Source of the DNA: Shewanella insulae
GTDB taxonomy: Bacteria; Pseudomonadota; Gammaproteobacteria; Enterobacterales; Shewanellaceae
DNA: 64,000 nt
Reading direction: 5' to 3'
NCBI RefSeq assembly: GCF_009831655.1
Contig: NZ_WRPA01000003.1
Coordinates: forward strand, 186,001 to 250,000
Shown: piece after piece, positions 34,870-44,609 of the stretch
Numbering within the stretch: the stretch's first letter is position 1
Layout of the letters: each line of letters starts with the position of its first letter
Program-made: the position numbers and the translations under genes
The notes under the pieces: generated by a model
Database searches by the model: none
The model's input: only the letters and a program-made list of their open reading frames with translations
What the model was told of the DNA's origin: nothing

Positions 34870-34969
34870 TTCCTCTCTGTTAAATAGCAAATAAAAATCT
34901 GGGCGCCTTAGAGGCGTTAGCCGGGCAGTGACCGAGAAGTTTGCTGTCACAAATTTAGTGATAATTTTA

Positions 34970-34987
34970 AATGACAGCGTTGTCATT
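34970..34987. promoter_or_regulatory. NagR operator 4, before nagK
   Basis: AATGACAGCGTTGTCATT is a perfect match to the consensus palindrome. It lies 88 bp upstream of the nagK start, so nagK-nagA-nagX should have a promoter here separate from hex. Confidence 0.94.
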
Positions 34988-35075
34988 TTTGTTGTAACAT
35001 GACATTAACTTAGTCAGTGGTCAGGGCGGGCGATGCTAGATGCCCTGGATAATAAAACTGTGAAAGAGGTTGGTA

Positions 35076-35978
35076 ATGGGATTTAACCAGACAGAGGAAC
35101 AGGCCCTCGTCATAGGCATAGATGGTGGTGGCAGCAAGTGCCGCGCGACTATCTACGCCGCCGATGACAGTGTGATCGGCACTGGTGTGGCCGGGCGTGC
35201 GAATCCGCTTTACGGCCTGACACATACCTTCGACTCTATCTCGCAAGCGACCGAGCTCGCCCTACAAGACGCCGGACTAAAAGCTGGCGACAGCAAGACA
35301 CTGGTGGCGGGCGTAGGCCTGGCTGGAGTCAATGTCGCGCATCTCTATCAGGCGATCAAAGCATGGCAGCATCCCTTCGAAGAGATGTATGTCACCACAG
35401 ATCTGCACACCGCATGTATCGGCGCCCATAAGGGCGGTGATGGTGCGGTGATCATCACGGGGACTGGTTCTTGCGGCTATGCTCACGTGGGGGAGCAGTC
35501 CTTGAGTCTTGGTGGGCACGGCTTTGCCTTGGGCGACAAGGGTAGTGGCGCCTGGCTCGGCTTGCAGGCTGCGCAGCAGGTGCTGCTAGATCTCGATGGT
35601 TTCGGCCCGGCTACCCAGCTAACCGAGCGTTTATTGGAGCACTTCAAGGTGAGCGATGCCATGGGCATAGTCGAGCAGCTGGCGGGCAAATCATCCGGTT
35701 GTTACGCCACCCTGGCGCGCACGGTGTTATCTTGTGCACAGGCCCATGATGAGGTGGCTAAGGCGATAGTGGTTGAGGGTGCAGATTACATCAGTGCCTT
35801 GGCCCACAAGTTGTTTGAGATCCACCCGCCGCGTTTCTCCATGATAGGTGGTCTCGCCGAGCCTCTGGCCCCCTGGCTGGATAAGCGAGTGGTCGACAAG
35901 ATCTCGCCAATCCTCGCCCCGCCTGAGTTAGGCGCCGCCTATTATGCGCGTCAGCAGTTAGGCTTGAGCCAGGTATAG
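35076..35978 (+). CDS. nagK: N-acetylglucosamine kinase, BadF/BcrA ATPase family
   Basis: This 300-aa ASKHA-fold kinase phosphorylates cytoplasmic GlcNAc to GlcNAc-6-P. The phosphate-1 motif IGIDGGGSKCRATIYA lies at 13-28, phosphate-2 type TTDLHTACIGAHKGG near 110, and the adenosine motif MIGGLAEPLAPWL near the C terminus. Shewanella uses this BadF-type kinase instead of the E. coli ROK-type NagK. The frame opens two codons upstream at a TTG, but AGAGGT lies 5-6 nt before the ATG at 35076. nagA follows after 61 nt with no terminator. An operator lies directly upstream. Confidence 0.9.
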   Translation: MGFNQTEEQALVIGIDGGGSKCRATIYAADDSVIGTGVAGRANPLYGLTHTFDSISQATELALQDAGLKAGDSKTLVAGVGLAGVNVAHLYQAIKAWQHPFEEMYVTTDLHTACIGAHKGGDGAVIITGTGSCGYAHVGEQSLSLGGHGFALGDKGSGAWLGLQAAQQVLLDLDGFGPATQLTERLLEHFKVSDAMGIVEQLAGKSSGCYATLARTVLSCAQAHDEVAKAIVVEGADYISALAHKLFEIHPPRFSMIGGLAEPLAPWLDKRVVDKISPILAPPELGAAYYARQQLGLSQV

Positions 35979-36039
35979 CCTGTGTCACTTAGCCAGTCGC
36001 AAATAGCTAGTCGCAGATGATGTTTTGCCAGGAGAATAA

Positions 36040-37170
36040 ATGAAACAGACACTCATTGCCGAGCGGGTATTCGACGGTGAACACTTCCACCACAACCAGG
36101 CCATCACCATAGAAGATGGGCGTATCGTCTCCTTTGACAAGGCGAGTGACGTCGAGCCCATTTTGCTTACCGGCACCCTGGTGCCCGGCTTTATCGATGT
36201 TCAGGTCAATGGGGGCGGCGGCGCCCTGTTCAACGACGCGCCCAGTGTCGAGAAGATAAAGACCATAGGTCAGGCCCATGCCAAGTTTGGCACCACGGGT
36301 TTCTTACCGACCCTGATCACAGACAATATTCAGGTGATGCATGCTGCAGCCGATGCAGTGGCCGAGGCCCTAGCGCTGAATACACCTGGCGTGTTGGGGA
36401 TCCATTTCGAGGGGCCGCACCTCAGTGTGCCTAAGAAGGGCGTCCATCCGGCAAACTATATTCGTCGTATCTCAGATGAAGAACTGGCAATTTTTGCCCG
36501 CGATGATCTGGGTTCTAAGGTGGTGACACTGGCGCCGGAGAATGTGGCGCCAGAGGTGATTCATGCCTTGGTCGAATGTGGCGTCAACGTCTGTCTAGGT
36601 CACTCAAATGCCGACTACGACACTGTTATTAAGGCGCTGGAGGCCGGGGCAAGCGGTTTCACCCACCTGTTTAACGCCATGTCGTCCATGGACTCCAGGG
36701 CGCCGGGCATGGTGGGTGCGGCGCTCGAAAGTTTGGATGCCTGGTGCGGCCTGATTGTCGATGGTCATCATGTGCATCCGGCCTCGGCCAGGGTAGCTAT
36801 CGCCGCCAAGCCAAGGGGCAAGGTGATGTTGGTGACAGATGCCATGCCGCCTGTGGGCATGGACGATAATGCCAGCTTCGAGCTGTTTGGCACCCAGGTG
36901 GTGCGCCGCGGTGACAGGTTAAATGCCGTAACGGGCGAGCTTGCCGGTTGCGTGCTGGATATGATTGGCGCGGTCAACAACAGCGTTAGCCTGCTAGGTG
37001 TGGCTCGCGAAGAGGCGCTACGGATGGCGGCTAGATATCCCGCAGAGTTTATCGGGCATCGTCAGCGCGGCGTGTTTACCATAGGCGCCAGGGCGGATAT
37101 GGTTTTGCTGGACAGCGACAACCAAGTGGCGCGCACCTACATAGATGGCCAGCTGGTATATGAAGCCTAG
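36040..37170 (+). CDS. nagA: N-acetylglucosamine-6-phosphate deacetylase
   Basis: NagA hydrolyses GlcNAc-6-P to glucosamine-6-P and acetate in the cytoplasm. The 376-aa amidohydrolase has PGFIDVQVNGGGGALFND near 45, GIHFEGPHLSVPKKGVHP near 124 (metal-binding Glu), CLGHSNADYD near 188 (His) and THLFNAM near 208 (His). The catalytic Asp is in LVTDAMPPVGMDD near 267. All expected residues are present. SD AGGAG lies before the ATG. It lies between nagK and nagX. nagB, the next enzyme of the pathway and a common neighbour, is missing from this cluster. Confidence 0.97.
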   Translation: MKQTLIAERVFDGEHFHHNQAITIEDGRIVSFDKASDVEPILLTGTLVPGFIDVQVNGGGGALFNDAPSVEKIKTIGQAHAKFGTTGFLPTLITDNIQVMHAAADAVAEALALNTPGVLGIHFEGPHLSVPKKGVHPANYIRRISDEELAIFARDDLGSKVVTLAPENVAPEVIHALVECGVNVCLGHSNADYDTVIKALEAGASGFTHLFNAMSSMDSRAPGMVGAALESLDAWCGLIVDGHHVHPASARVAIAAKPRGKVMLVTDAMPPVGMDDNASFELFGTQVVRRGDRLNAVTGELAGCVLDMIGAVNNSVSLLGVAREEALRMAARYPAEFIGHRQRGVFTIGARADMVLLDSDNQVARTYIDGQLVYEA

Positions 37171-37259
37171 CCAGCAGAACCTAACACTGTAGACATCAGC
37201 CCCTAAGGTTAATGCGTTGGGGCTTGATTATAATAATAACGATAAGAGAGAGGCTCCTG

Positions 37260-38408
37260 ATGGATCCTAAGACAGATACCCATCCAAAACCGGCTGCTAA
37301 ATCCAGGCTGATGTCACTCGATGCCCTAAGGGGCTTCGATATGTTTTGGATTTTGGGGGGCGAGGGGCTGTTTGCGGCGCTGCTCGTCTGGACCGGCTGG
37401 CAGGGCTGGAGTATCGCCGATGCCCAGATGCACCACAGCCAGTGGCACGGCTTTACCTTCTATGATCTTATCTTCCCCCTTTTTATCTTCCTCTCAGGCG
37501 TCGCCTTAGGCCTATCGCCAAAGCGCCTGGATTCATTGCCCTGGTCTGAGCGTCTTCCCCTCTATCACCACGCGATAAAGCGTTTGATGCTGCTGCTCCT
37601 GTTTGGCGTGCTCTATAACCATGGTTGGGGCACAGGCATGCCGATGGCGGCAGATGAGGTGAGATATGCCAGCGTGCTTGGGCGTATCGCCTTTGCCTGG
37701 TTCTTCGCCGCCTTGCTGGTGTGGCATACCGGGCTGAAGACGCAGATCTTAGTTGCCATCGGCATACTCTTTGGATACGGCGCAATGCAGCTGTGGATGC
37801 CTGTTCCTGGCGGCGTGGCGGGGGACTTCTCCATGTCTGGATCGATCAACGCCTATGTGGATGGCATGTTTCTGCCCGGTATTAGTTACCAGGGCAGGGC
37901 GACAGATCCTGAGGGGATCCTCTCGACCCTTCCTGCCATAGTCAATGCCCTGGCCGGCGTCTTTACCGGTCGCTTCATCGTCAAGCCTCATCCTAAGGGA
38001 GAGTGGGCCAAGGTTGGCATCTTGTTACTTGCAGGCTTGCTCAGCCTGGGGCTTGGCTGGTCGATGAACCTATATATTCCGGTGAACAAAGATCTCTGGA
38101 CCAGTAGTTTTGTCTTGGTCACCCTGGGCTGGAGCCTCATCTTGATAGCCATATTCTATGGGCTGGTGGATGTGATCAAGCTGCACAGATTGGCGTTTGT
38201 GTTTGTTGTCATAGGCTGTAATGCCATCATCATCTATCTGGCATCGAGTCTGGTGAAGTGGGACTACCTTGCCGGTAGCCTATTTGGCGGTGCGATACAG
38301 GCGCTGCCGATAGATATACAGCCACTGGCTTCTGCCTGCGCCTTGCTCTTGGTGCAGTGGCTGCTGCTCTACTGGATGTATAAGCGTGGCATCTTCATCA
38401 AGGTTTAA
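37260..38408 (+). CDS. nagX: NagX-type inner-membrane protein (DUF5009 / heparan-acetyltransferase-like)
   Basis: This 382-aa protein has about 10-11 hydrophobic helices. It starts with the family signature MSLDALRGFDMFWILGGEG, resembling heparan-alpha-glucosaminide N-acetyltransferases. In Shewanella and Xanthomonas, NagX is a conserved partner of GlcNAc utilisation whose reaction is unsettled; trans-acetylation or uptake support has been proposed. A longer frame exists (to 37212), but AGAGAGG 8 nt before the ATG at 37260 sets the start. A hairpin AGCCCC...TTGGGGCT occupies the nagA-nagX gap (37199-37226) and may tune mRNA stability. Confidence 0.87.
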   Translation: MDPKTDTHPKPAAKSRLMSLDALRGFDMFWILGGEGLFAALLVWTGWQGWSIADAQMHHSQWHGFTFYDLIFPLFIFLSGVALGLSPKRLDSLPWSERLPLYHHAIKRLMLLLLFGVLYNHGWGTGMPMAADEVRYASVLGRIAFAWFFAALLVWHTGLKTQILVAIGILFGYGAMQLWMPVPGGVAGDFSMSGSINAYVDGMFLPGISYQGRATDPEGILSTLPAIVNALAGVFTGRFIVKPHPKGEWAKVGILLLAGLLSLGLGWSMNLYIPVNKDLWTSSFVLVTLGWSLILIAIFYGLVDVIKLHRLAFVFVVIGCNAIIIYLASSLVKWDYLAGSLFGGAIQALPIDIQPLASACALLLVQWLLLYWMYKRGIFIKV

Positions 38409-38471
38409 GTCTTGTGGATGATAATTTAACAAGGAATACGCTGAGTTAGCCTGTAAAGGCTAAAAAGCTAA

Positions 38472-38489
38472 AATGACAGCGTTGTCTTT
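38472..38489. promoter_or_regulatory. NagR operator 5, before nagP
   Basis: AATGACAGCGTTGTCTTT departs from the consensus palindrome only in the last half-site (CATT to CTTT). It is 121 bp upstream of nagP, giving the permease its own NagR control. Confidence 0.85.
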
Positions 38490-38610
38490 TTTCTGTTTAT
38501 GTTTTAACATCGATGAAACAAGGGGGCAACTTGTCGCCCAAGCTGTAAATGTACCAAGCCGATATCACGAGCTGATATCCAAAGATTAATTACTATAAGA
38601 AAACAGGCTT

Positions 38611-39915
38611 ATGGAAATGACATTAAATAGTGAAAGTAAGCGCAGCAGCGTGATCCCCATGGCGATCGTTGCCGGGCTCTTCTTTATTCTGGGCTTTGCG
38701 ACCTGGCTAAATGGGTCCTTAATGCCTTACCTCAAGCAGATCCTGCAACTCACCCCGCTTCAAGCCTCCCTTATTCTCTTCTCCTTCTATATCGCCGTGA
38801 CTTTTACCGCATTGCCCTCGGCCTGGGTGATCCGTAAGGTGGGTTACAAGACGGGCATGGCGATGGGCATGGGGATCATGATGATCGCCGGCCTGCTATT
38901 CATACCCGCGGCCAAGACGCAGGTGTTTGCGTTGTTTCTGTTTGCGCAGCTGGTGATGGGCACGGGGCAGACCCTACTGCAGACGGCGGTGAATCCCTAT
39001 GTGGTCAGAATCGGCCCGGAGGAGTCGGCAGCGGCTCGTGTGAGTGTCATGGGGATCCTCAACAAGGGCGCGGGTGTGATCGCGCCTTTGGTGTTTACCG
39101 CTCTGATCCTCGACAGCTTTAAGGACAGAGTCGGCGCTGAGTTGACCCAGGCGCAGATCGACGAGATGGCCAATGGCCTGGTGTTCCCCTATCTGGGCAT
39201 GGCTGTGTTTATCGGCGTGCTGGCGCTGCTGGTGAAGAAGTCGCCCCTGCCTGAGCTTGAAAATGAAGACGAGCAGGCGCATGGCACCAAGGGACATACC
39301 CGTGAGGCACTGTCTCACCCTAATCTGGCCTTGGGTGTGGTGGCACTGTTTTTCTATGTGGCGGTGGAAGTGATAGCCGGCGACACCATAGGCACCTTCG
39401 CCCTCTCTCTTGGGGTCGAGAACTATGGCGTGATGACCTCCTATACCATGATCTGTATGGTCATCGGCTACTCGCTGGGTATCCTTACGATTCCCCGTTT
39501 CATCTCTCAGCCCAAGGCGCTAATGATCTCGGCGATACTAGGCCTATTGCTGACGCTGGGGATCTTGTTTGGTGACAACGAGTCCTATGCTATCGCCAAC
39601 GCATTGTTGGTTCCCTTCGGTGGCGCCATGCTGCCAGATACTCTGTTGATGATCGCCTTCCTGGGCCTGGCTAACGCCATCGTCTGGCCCGCGGTATGGC
39701 CGCTGGCGTTATCTGGCATGGGCAAACTGACCAGTACAGGTTCGGCACTCTTGGTGATGGGTATAGCAGGTGGCGCCTTCGGACCGCTGTTCTGGGGATT
39801 GACCAGTTCGGCTAGCTCGCTCGGTCAGCAGGGTGGTTATATGGTGATGCTGCCGTGTTACCTGTTTATCCTCTTTTATGCGGTGAAAGGCTATAAGATG
39901 CGTAGCTGGAAGTAG
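38611..39915 (+). CDS. nagP: N-acetylglucosamine permease, FucP/NagP-type MFS transporter
   Basis: This 434-aa inner-membrane sugar:H+ symporter of the FHS branch of the major facilitator superfamily has 12 predicted helices. The start IVAGLFFILGFATWLNGSLMPYLKQILQL is the FHS signature region, and a long charged loop near residue 215 separates the two halves. With NagK it replaces the PTS route used by enterobacteria. Starts at 38611 or the Met two codons in are both possible; neither has a strong SD. An operator and a downstream terminator make it a single-gene unit in the regulon. Confidence 0.92.
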   Translation: MEMTLNSESKRSSVIPMAIVAGLFFILGFATWLNGSLMPYLKQILQLTPLQASLILFSFYIAVTFTALPSAWVIRKVGYKTGMAMGMGIMMIAGLLFIPAAKTQVFALFLFAQLVMGTGQTLLQTAVNPYVVRIGPEESAAARVSVMGILNKGAGVIAPLVFTALILDSFKDRVGAELTQAQIDEMANGLVFPYLGMAVFIGVLALLVKKSPLPELENEDEQAHGTKGHTREALSHPNLALGVVALFFYVAVEVIAGDTIGTFALSLGVENYGVMTSYTMICMVIGYSLGILTIPRFISQPKALMISAILGLLLTLGILFGDNESYAIANALLVPFGGAMLPDTLLMIAFLGLANAIVWPAVWPLALSGMGKLTSTGSALLVMGIAGGAFGPLFWGLTSSASSLGQQGGYMVMLPCYLFILFYAVKGYKMRSWK

Positions 39916-39936
39916 CCTTAGCTATTTCATCAAATC

Positions 39937-39962
39937 AAAAAGGAGTCTAGGGCTCCTTTTTT
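39937..39962 (+). terminator. Terminator after nagP
   Basis: AAAAAGGAG / CTCCTTTTT with a 7-nt loop, 22 nt after the nagP stop. Confidence 0.88.
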
Positions 39963-40120
39963 ACTGCCTGCTTTCTAACTTAGTCTGCTTTCTAGCCTAT
40001 GCCATGAAGGCATTAACAGGGAAGGTGGGATAATCGTTGGCTATAAGAGGGCGGCTAAATGCAAGAGGAGGGAGCTAAATATAAAGAATTGAAGCAAAGA
40101 GTTGAAATAATGCAGATATA

Positions 40121-40150
40121 AAAAAGCCCCGACATTGTCGAGGCTGTTTT
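40121..40150 (-). terminator. Terminator of the tRNA-Phe/tRNA-Thr transcript
   Basis: AGCCTCGACA / TCGGGGCT (imperfect, minus strand) is followed by TTTTTT, a few bases past the tRNA-Thr CCA end. Confidence 0.75.
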
Positions 40151-40153
40151 ATA

Positions 40154-40229
<76 letters not shown>

Positions 40230-40236
40230 TAAATTG

Positions 40237-40312
40237 TGGTGCCCGAACCCGGAATCGAACCAGGGACACGAGGATTTTCAATCCTCTGCTCTACCGACTG
40301 AGCTATTCGGGC
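40237..40312 (-). tRNA. tRNA-Phe (anticodon GAA)
   Basis: A 76-nt cloverleaf: acceptor GCCCGAA/TTCGGGC, D-arm GCTCAGTCGGTAGAGC, anticodon arm AGGAT-TGAAAAT-CCT with GAA, T-arm GTTCGATTC, encoded CCA. Only 7 nt separate it from the tRNA-Thr, so they form one transcript with Phe first. Confidence 0.96.
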
Positions 40313-40382
40313 AACTAAACTAAGTGTCTAGTTAACTACTTCAAACCAGGTCTCTGTGACCCTTGCCGTTTGGAGTGCGCGT

Positions 40383-40411
40383 ATAATATAGCGCTGATAT
40401 TTATCCTGCAA
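40383..40411 (-). promoter_or_regulatory. Promoter of the tRNA pair
   Basis: On the minus strand TTGCAG (-35) and TATTAT (-10) are separated by 17 bp, followed by a GC-rich discriminator ACGCGCACTCC typical of stringently controlled stable-RNA promoters. The remaining 40412-40698 stretch shows nothing recognisable apart from the next gene's AT-rich upstream DNA. Confidence 0.65.
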
Positions 40412-40698
40412 GCGCTTTTTTGGAGAAATTTAACTGCATGGCTAGTTAATGTGCAAAGTGCTGGCTTTTTGGCATTTATGCCGTTTTTTAGCGCAGTGGC
40501 TGTGGTTAAAACCCAGATTTAAGCCAATATTTGTTCTTAAAGGCGCGTTTTCAGGCGTCTTATTTCCCAATTCCCCACTTATCCATTTTGTCTTAGTGCT
40601 ACCTTTCTAAAAATTAGAAATTTATTGGCGAAATTACGCGATATTCGTCGACATAAATCGAAGTTAATATGCTGTTAAGTGATAAATGAGGATGAATC

Positions 40699-41253
40699 GT
40701 GTTTAAAAATACCCAGAGCCGCTACGGCTTGGTGAGCATAGGCCTGCATTGGCTGACGGCGATTGCCGTATTAACGCTGTTCGCCCTGGGCGTGTGGATG
40801 GTCGAGCTGACCTACTACAGCCCTTGGTATAAGCGGGCGCCGGATCTGCATAAGAGCATAGGCGTGCTGCTGATGGTGTTAACCCTGTGCCGTCTGCTGT
40901 GGCGTTGGTTAAACCCGGCGCCTAAGGCGCTCCCCGGCCATCAAAGGTGGGAGAAGCTGGCCGCGGGCCTGGTGCATCGTCTGCTGTATCTGATGCTGCT
41001 TGGCATCTTGATTTCTGGCTATCTTATCTCGACCGCCGACGGCAGGGCCATAGGTGTTTTCTCACTCATCGAGTTGCCGAGCCTGGGGCTATTGTTTGAG
41101 GGGCAGGCGGATATTGCCGGCAAAGTACATCAATATCTGGCCTATGGCTTTATCGCCTTGGTAACTCTGCATGCCCTTGGGGCACTAAAACACCATTTTA
41201 TCGACAAAGACGCAAGCTTGAAACGCATGTTAAACATTAAGGAGACACAATGA
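40699..41253 (+). CDS. Cytochrome b561 family protein
   Basis: This 184-aa inner-membrane di-heme b cytochrome carries electrons from quinol/flavin donors. Four helices contain the histidine pattern [11 protein letters not shown] (near 17), [11 protein letters not shown] (near 53), [13 protein letters not shown] (near 95) and [26 protein letters not shown] (near 145-165). Translation starts at a GTG (GATGAATC GTG), and no better start is near. It overlaps the yceI-like gene by ATGA, a very common pairing; the two are translationally coupled. Confidence 0.92.
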   Translation: MFKNTQSRYGLVSIGLHWLTAIAVLTLFALGVWMVELTYYSPWYKRAPDLHKSIGVLLMVLTLCRLLWRWLNPAPKALPGHQRWEKLAAGLVHRLLYLMLLGILISGYLISTADGRAIGVFSLIELPSLGLLFEGQADIAGKVHQYLAYGFIALVTLHALGALKHHFIDKDASLKRMLNIKETQ

Positions 41254-41840
41254 AGAAGGCTATATTGAGCGCCGCACTTATTAGCACACTAGGCGCGGGT
41301 GCATTCATGTTACCGGCTACGGCCAACGCCGCCGATTATGTGATAGATACCCAAGGTGCCCACGCCTCGGTGCAGTTTAAGGTGAGTCACTTAGGTTATA
41401 GCTTCGTGGTGGGGCGATTTAACGAGTTTGCCGGCGACTTTAGTTTCGATAGCAAGCATATAGGTGATGCCAAGGTAAATGTAACGATCAACACGGCGAG
41501 CCTCGACTCTAACCACGCCGAGCGTGACAAGCACTTGAGAAGCGAGGATTTCCTTAATGTGGCTAAGCATCCCGAGGCTAGCTTTAAATCGACCTCGGTC
41601 AAAGAGCTGGGTGATGGCAAGTTTGTGCTCAATGGCATGCTGACCCTTAACGGGGTGACTAAGCCTGTGGCAATCGATGCAAAGTTTATTGGTGAAGGGC
41701 AAGATCCTTGGGGTGGCTACCGCGCCGGTTTCGTCGGCCAGACTGAATTTGCCTTGAAGGACTATGATATCAAGATGGATCTGGGTCCCGCGTCCAGCCA
41801 TGTGACCCTAGATCTCGTGGTAGAAGGCATTCGTCAGTAG
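41250..41840 (+). CDS. YceI-family periplasmic protein
   Basis: This 196-aa lipocalin-like barrel protein binds polyisoprenoid lipids in homologues. The signal peptide is cleaved near TANA|ADY. The YceI core is [32 protein letters not shown], then [28 protein letters not shown] and [14 protein letters not shown]. The family is often encoded with cytochrome b561, as here (4-bp overlap). GGAG precedes the ATG. A terminator follows. The physiological ligand is unknown. Confidence 0.93.
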   Translation: MKKAILSAALISTLGAGAFMLPATANAADYVIDTQGAHASVQFKVSHLGYSFVVGRFNEFAGDFSFDSKHIGDAKVNVTINTASLDSNHAERDKHLRSEDFLNVAKHPEASFKSTSVKELGDGKFVLNGMLTLNGVTKPVAIDAKFIGEGQDPWGGYRAGFVGQTEFALKDYDIKMDLGPASSHVTLDLVVEGIRQ

Positions 41841-41868
41841 TGACTGCTTAAGCAAGTCCCCATTATAG

Positions 41869-41892
41869 AAAAAGCGCCCATTGGCGCTTTTT
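41869..41892. terminator. Terminator between yceI and fetP
   Basis: AAAAAGCGCC / GGCGCTTTTT with a CATT loop. It is symmetric, so usable by the convergent yceI and fetP transcripts. Confidence 0.9.
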
Positions 41893-41915
41893 ACTTTTAT
41901 AGAGCGAGCTATCTA

Positions 41916-42194
41916 TTACTCGTCATCTTTTTGCGGCACATAGCCTTCGATCTCGACCTCTTTGCCCTCAAACAGGAAGTTAACCATCTGCTCTTCGAGG
42001 AATTTGCGATCGTCAACATTCATCATGTTGAGTTTCTTCTCATTGATCAGCATGGTCTGCTTGGCCTGCCAGAGTGACCAGGCTTCCTGGCTGATGTTGT
42101 CAAAAATTCGCTTACCTAGTTCACCAGGGTAGAGCTGAAAGGCTAGGCCGTCTGCCTCTTTCTTAAGATACTGGCAGTTCACTTTGCGCGCCAT
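41916..42194 (-). CDS. fetP: Fe(2+)-trafficking / oxidative damage protection protein YggX
   Basis: This small (92 aa) cytoplasmic protein helps protect iron-sulfur enzymes from oxidants and may traffic ferrous iron. It has the family sequence [19 protein letters not shown] with its conserved Cys7, then [13 protein letters not shown] and [21 protein letters not shown]. It begins 2 nt after mutY stops, the usual mutY-yggX operon. This is fitting, since MutY itself contains a [4Fe-4S] cluster. Confidence 0.95.
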   Translation of the reverse strand: MARKVNCQYLKKEADGLAFQLYPGELGKRIFDNISQEAWSLWQAKQTMLINEKKLNMMNVDDRKFLEEQMVNFLFEGKEVEIEGYVPQKDDE

Positions 42195-42196
42195 GA

Positions 42197-43255
42197 TTAC
42201 TCCTTATTTGATACTGAACCTAAGCTGGCGAGGATCCGCTCTGTGGCGGCGGCCAGGCCAACCTTGGGGGGCTTGGCTATGTTATACCAGAGAGAGGCGC
42301 TCTCTTCCATGATCTCAAGTGCGCTTGTGCTCTGGTGTGCCACAAAGGCGCTGATATCCAGATGGAAGTGGCTGAAGGTGTGACGAAAACTGTTTATGGG
42401 CTCCTGACTTTCGAGAGTCAGGCCTTTTGCTTTGGCAAACTCCTCGAGCGCCTCTTGGCTGTCAAACTGCGGGAAGCACCAGAGTCCCCCCCAGATCCCC
42501 GCCGGTGGGCGCTTGCTCATCAGCACACGCTCTTCATCTTTAATCACCAGCATATAGCCGAGCTTTTCCGGTATCGTCTTCTTCGGCTTCTTGCCGGGAA
42601 ACTCTGTCTGATGGCCCATCAGCTGCGCCTTGCAGTCGATGGCAACGGGGCACTGCTCGCACTTAGGCTTAGAGCGGGTGCAGATGCTGGCGCCAATATC
42701 CATCATCGCCTGATTGTATTGTGTCACGCCTGCTTTTGGAGTCAGGCGGTTGGTGAGCTGCCACAGCTGCTCCTCCACCTCACGCTTGCCGGGCCAGCCC
42801 GCGATGGCACCGTGTCTGGCGAGCACTCGCTTGACGTTGCCATCTAATATGGGGTGATGCTGCCCAAGGGAGAGTGAGAGTATCGCCCCTGCGGTCGAGC
42901 GGCCAATGCCGGGCAGGGCGAGTACCTGCTCGAACTGGGTTGGGAATACACCATCATAGTCGCTGGCTATCAGCTGGGCACTCTTATGTAGGTTACGTGC
43001 TCGGGCGTAATAGCCAAGGCCGGTCCAGTGGTGCAGCACCTCATCCTGATCGGCTTTTGCCAAGTCCAAGATAGTGGGGAAACGCGCCATAAAGGCTTCG
43101 AAGTAGGGGATCACGGTGGCAACTTGAGTCTGCTGTAACATGATCTCGGACACCCAAACCTTATAGGGGGTCTTATCTTGCTGCCAGGGGAGATGCTTGC
43201 GTCCGTGTTTGTCGTACCAGGTGACGATGCGCTGGTGAAATTGCTCTGTTTTCAT
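42197..43255 (-). CDS. mutY: A/G-specific adenine DNA glycosylase
   Basis: MutY removes adenine mispaired with 8-oxoguanine. The 352 aa contain the catalytic Glu in [17 protein letters not shown], the helix-hairpin-helix [12 protein letters not shown], the catalytic Asp in [15 protein letters not shown], the [4Fe-4S] cluster [17 protein letters not shown], and a C-terminal NUDIX-like domain. The open frame continues 12 codons upstream, but the ATG giving [11 protein letters not shown] fits the family length. fetP follows in the same operon. Confidence 0.96.
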   Translation of the reverse strand: MKTEQFHQRIVTWYDKHGRKHLPWQQDKTPYKVWVSEIMLQQTQVATVIPYFEAFMARFPTILDLAKADQDEVLHHWTGLGYYARARNLHKSAQLIASDYDGVFPTQFEQVLALPGIGRSTAGAILSLSLGQHHPILDGNVKRVLARHGAIAGWPGKREVEEQLWQLTNRLTPKAGVTQYNQAMMDIGASICTRSKPKCEQCPVAIDCKAQLMGHQTEFPGKKPKKTIPEKLGYMLVIKDEERVLMSKRPPAGIWGGLWCFPQFDSQEALEEFAKAKGLTLESQEPINSFRHTFSHFHLDISAFVAHQSTSALEIMEESASLWYNIAKPPKVGLAAATERILASLGSVSNKE

Positions 43256-43538
43256 GGCGCTCAGTCTATAGAGGGGCAAGGTTTTTCTCAAGGCAAATGG
43301 TATCTCTAGGGCGCCATGACTCGCACCTAGCGGGATTATTGGTATACTTTGGCAACATAGGGCTTGCCTTAGCGCAGTAACTTTGGATAATGCCCTTCTT
43401 TTTATAATTTTCCAATCATATAAGTGTCAGGATCCCGTGGGATCATATGAGTTTGTGAGTCGAGCCTAGAGTCGCTTGACGCTGACTTTTTCTCGGCGCT
43501 ATATGGCCAACCAATGGCAGATCTGAGGCTGAAAAATA

Positions 43539-44255
43539 ATGAGCGAAGTGACCACCGCAGAGTTTAACGAAGAGGGTAAATACCTTCGCAAAGTGAGAAG
43601 CTTTGTTTTACGTGAAGGACGTTTGACCAAGGGCCAGGCGCAGGCGATGGAGCAGCAATGGCCTGTGATGGGACTGGACTACTCGCCCGAGCCACTGGAT
43701 CTGGTCAAGGTGTTTGGCCGCGAAGCCGATACCGTGCTGGAAATTGGGTTCGGCATGGGCGCCTCTCTGGTGGAGATGGCTAAGGCGGCTCCCGAGCTTA
43801 ACTTTATCGGTATCGAAGTTCACAAGCCTGGCGTGGGTGCCTGTCTTGCTGATGCGGCTGAGGCCGGTGTCACTAACCTGCGTGTTTTCCACCACGACGC
43901 CATCGAGGTGTTGGAAAACAGCATCCAAAGCGGCAGCCTGGCCAGAGTACAGCTATTCTTCCCAGATCCTTGGCACAAGAAGCGTCATCACAAGCGCCGC
44001 ATTGTTCAGCCGGAATTTGCCGAGCTTATCCGTCGCTGCCTGAAGATAGGTGGTGTGTTTCACCTGGCGACCGATTGGGAAAACTACAGCGAGCACATGT
44101 TAGAGGTGATGAGCGCGGCGCCTGGCTATAAGAACCAGGCGCAGGATGGCGACTTTGTGCCACGTCCCGATCATCGTCCGCTGACCAAGTTTGAGGCAAG
44201 GGGCCATCGTCTGGGACATGGCGTCTGGGATCTGATGTTTGAGCGTACCGAGTAA
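43539..44255 (+). CDS. trmB: tRNA (guanine-N7)-methyltransferase
   Basis: TrmB forms m7G46 in tRNA using SAM. The 238-aa Rossmann enzyme has a SAM loop [16 protein letters not shown] near residue 65, [12 protein letters not shown] near 90 and the catalytic region [19 protein letters not shown] near 143. [12 protein letters not shown] lies near 178. It is divergent from mutY, as common in Shewanella. yggL begins 30 nt downstream and glsB overlaps it, so the three form one operon. Confidence 0.96.
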   Translation: MSEVTTAEFNEEGKYLRKVRSFVLREGRLTKGQAQAMEQQWPVMGLDYSPEPLDLVKVFGREADTVLEIGFGMGASLVEMAKAAPELNFIGIEVHKPGVGACLADAAEAGVTNLRVFHHDAIEVLENSIQSGSLARVQLFFPDPWHKKRHHKRRIVQPEFAELIRRCLKIGGVFHLATDWENYSEHMLEVMSAAPGYKNQAQDGDFVPRPDHRPLTKFEARGHRLGHGVWDLMFERTE

Positions 44256-44285
44256 GCTTAATTTCTATAAAAAGAGGGAATACAC

Positions 44286-44609
44286 ATGGCAACACGTAGT
44301 CGTCGTTTACGTAAAAAATTACGCATTGATGAGTTTCAAGAGTTCGGCTTCGATGTGAATTGGACCTTCGATGATTCGGTAAGCGAAGAGCAGATCGATG
44401 CTATCGTCGATCAGTTTATCGACCAGGTGATCGAAGAGAGAAAGCTGGGTTTCCACGGTGGCGGCCATAAAGAGTGGGAAGGCATCATCGCCACCCAAAC
44501 CATTGGCAAGTGCACTGAAGAAGACAGGCAGGCCGTGAGTGACTTCTGGAAGAGTCAGCCGGTGAAAGATGTCATGGTTAGCGAGCTGTACGATATCTGG
44601 TGGAACTAA
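44286..44609 (+). CDS. yggL: YggL, 50S ribosome-binding protein (DUF469)
   Basis: This 107-aa protein of the YggL/DUF469 family binds the 50S subunit in E. coli; its role in translation is poorly defined. Family features are [22 protein letters not shown] at the N terminus and [12 protein letters not shown] near 57. AAGAGGGAATACAC precedes the ATG. Its stop overlaps the glsB start (TAATG). Confidence 0.94.
   Translation: MATRSRRLRKKLRIDEFQEFGFDVNWTFDDSVSEEQIDAIVDQFIDQVIEERKLGFHGGGHKEWEGIIATQTIGKCTEEDRQAVSDFWKSQPVKDVMVSELYDIWWN

Noticed and set aside
42335..42847. 170-codon plus-strand frame inside mutY
   Set aside because: Antisense shadow of a gene with all catalytic motifs intact.
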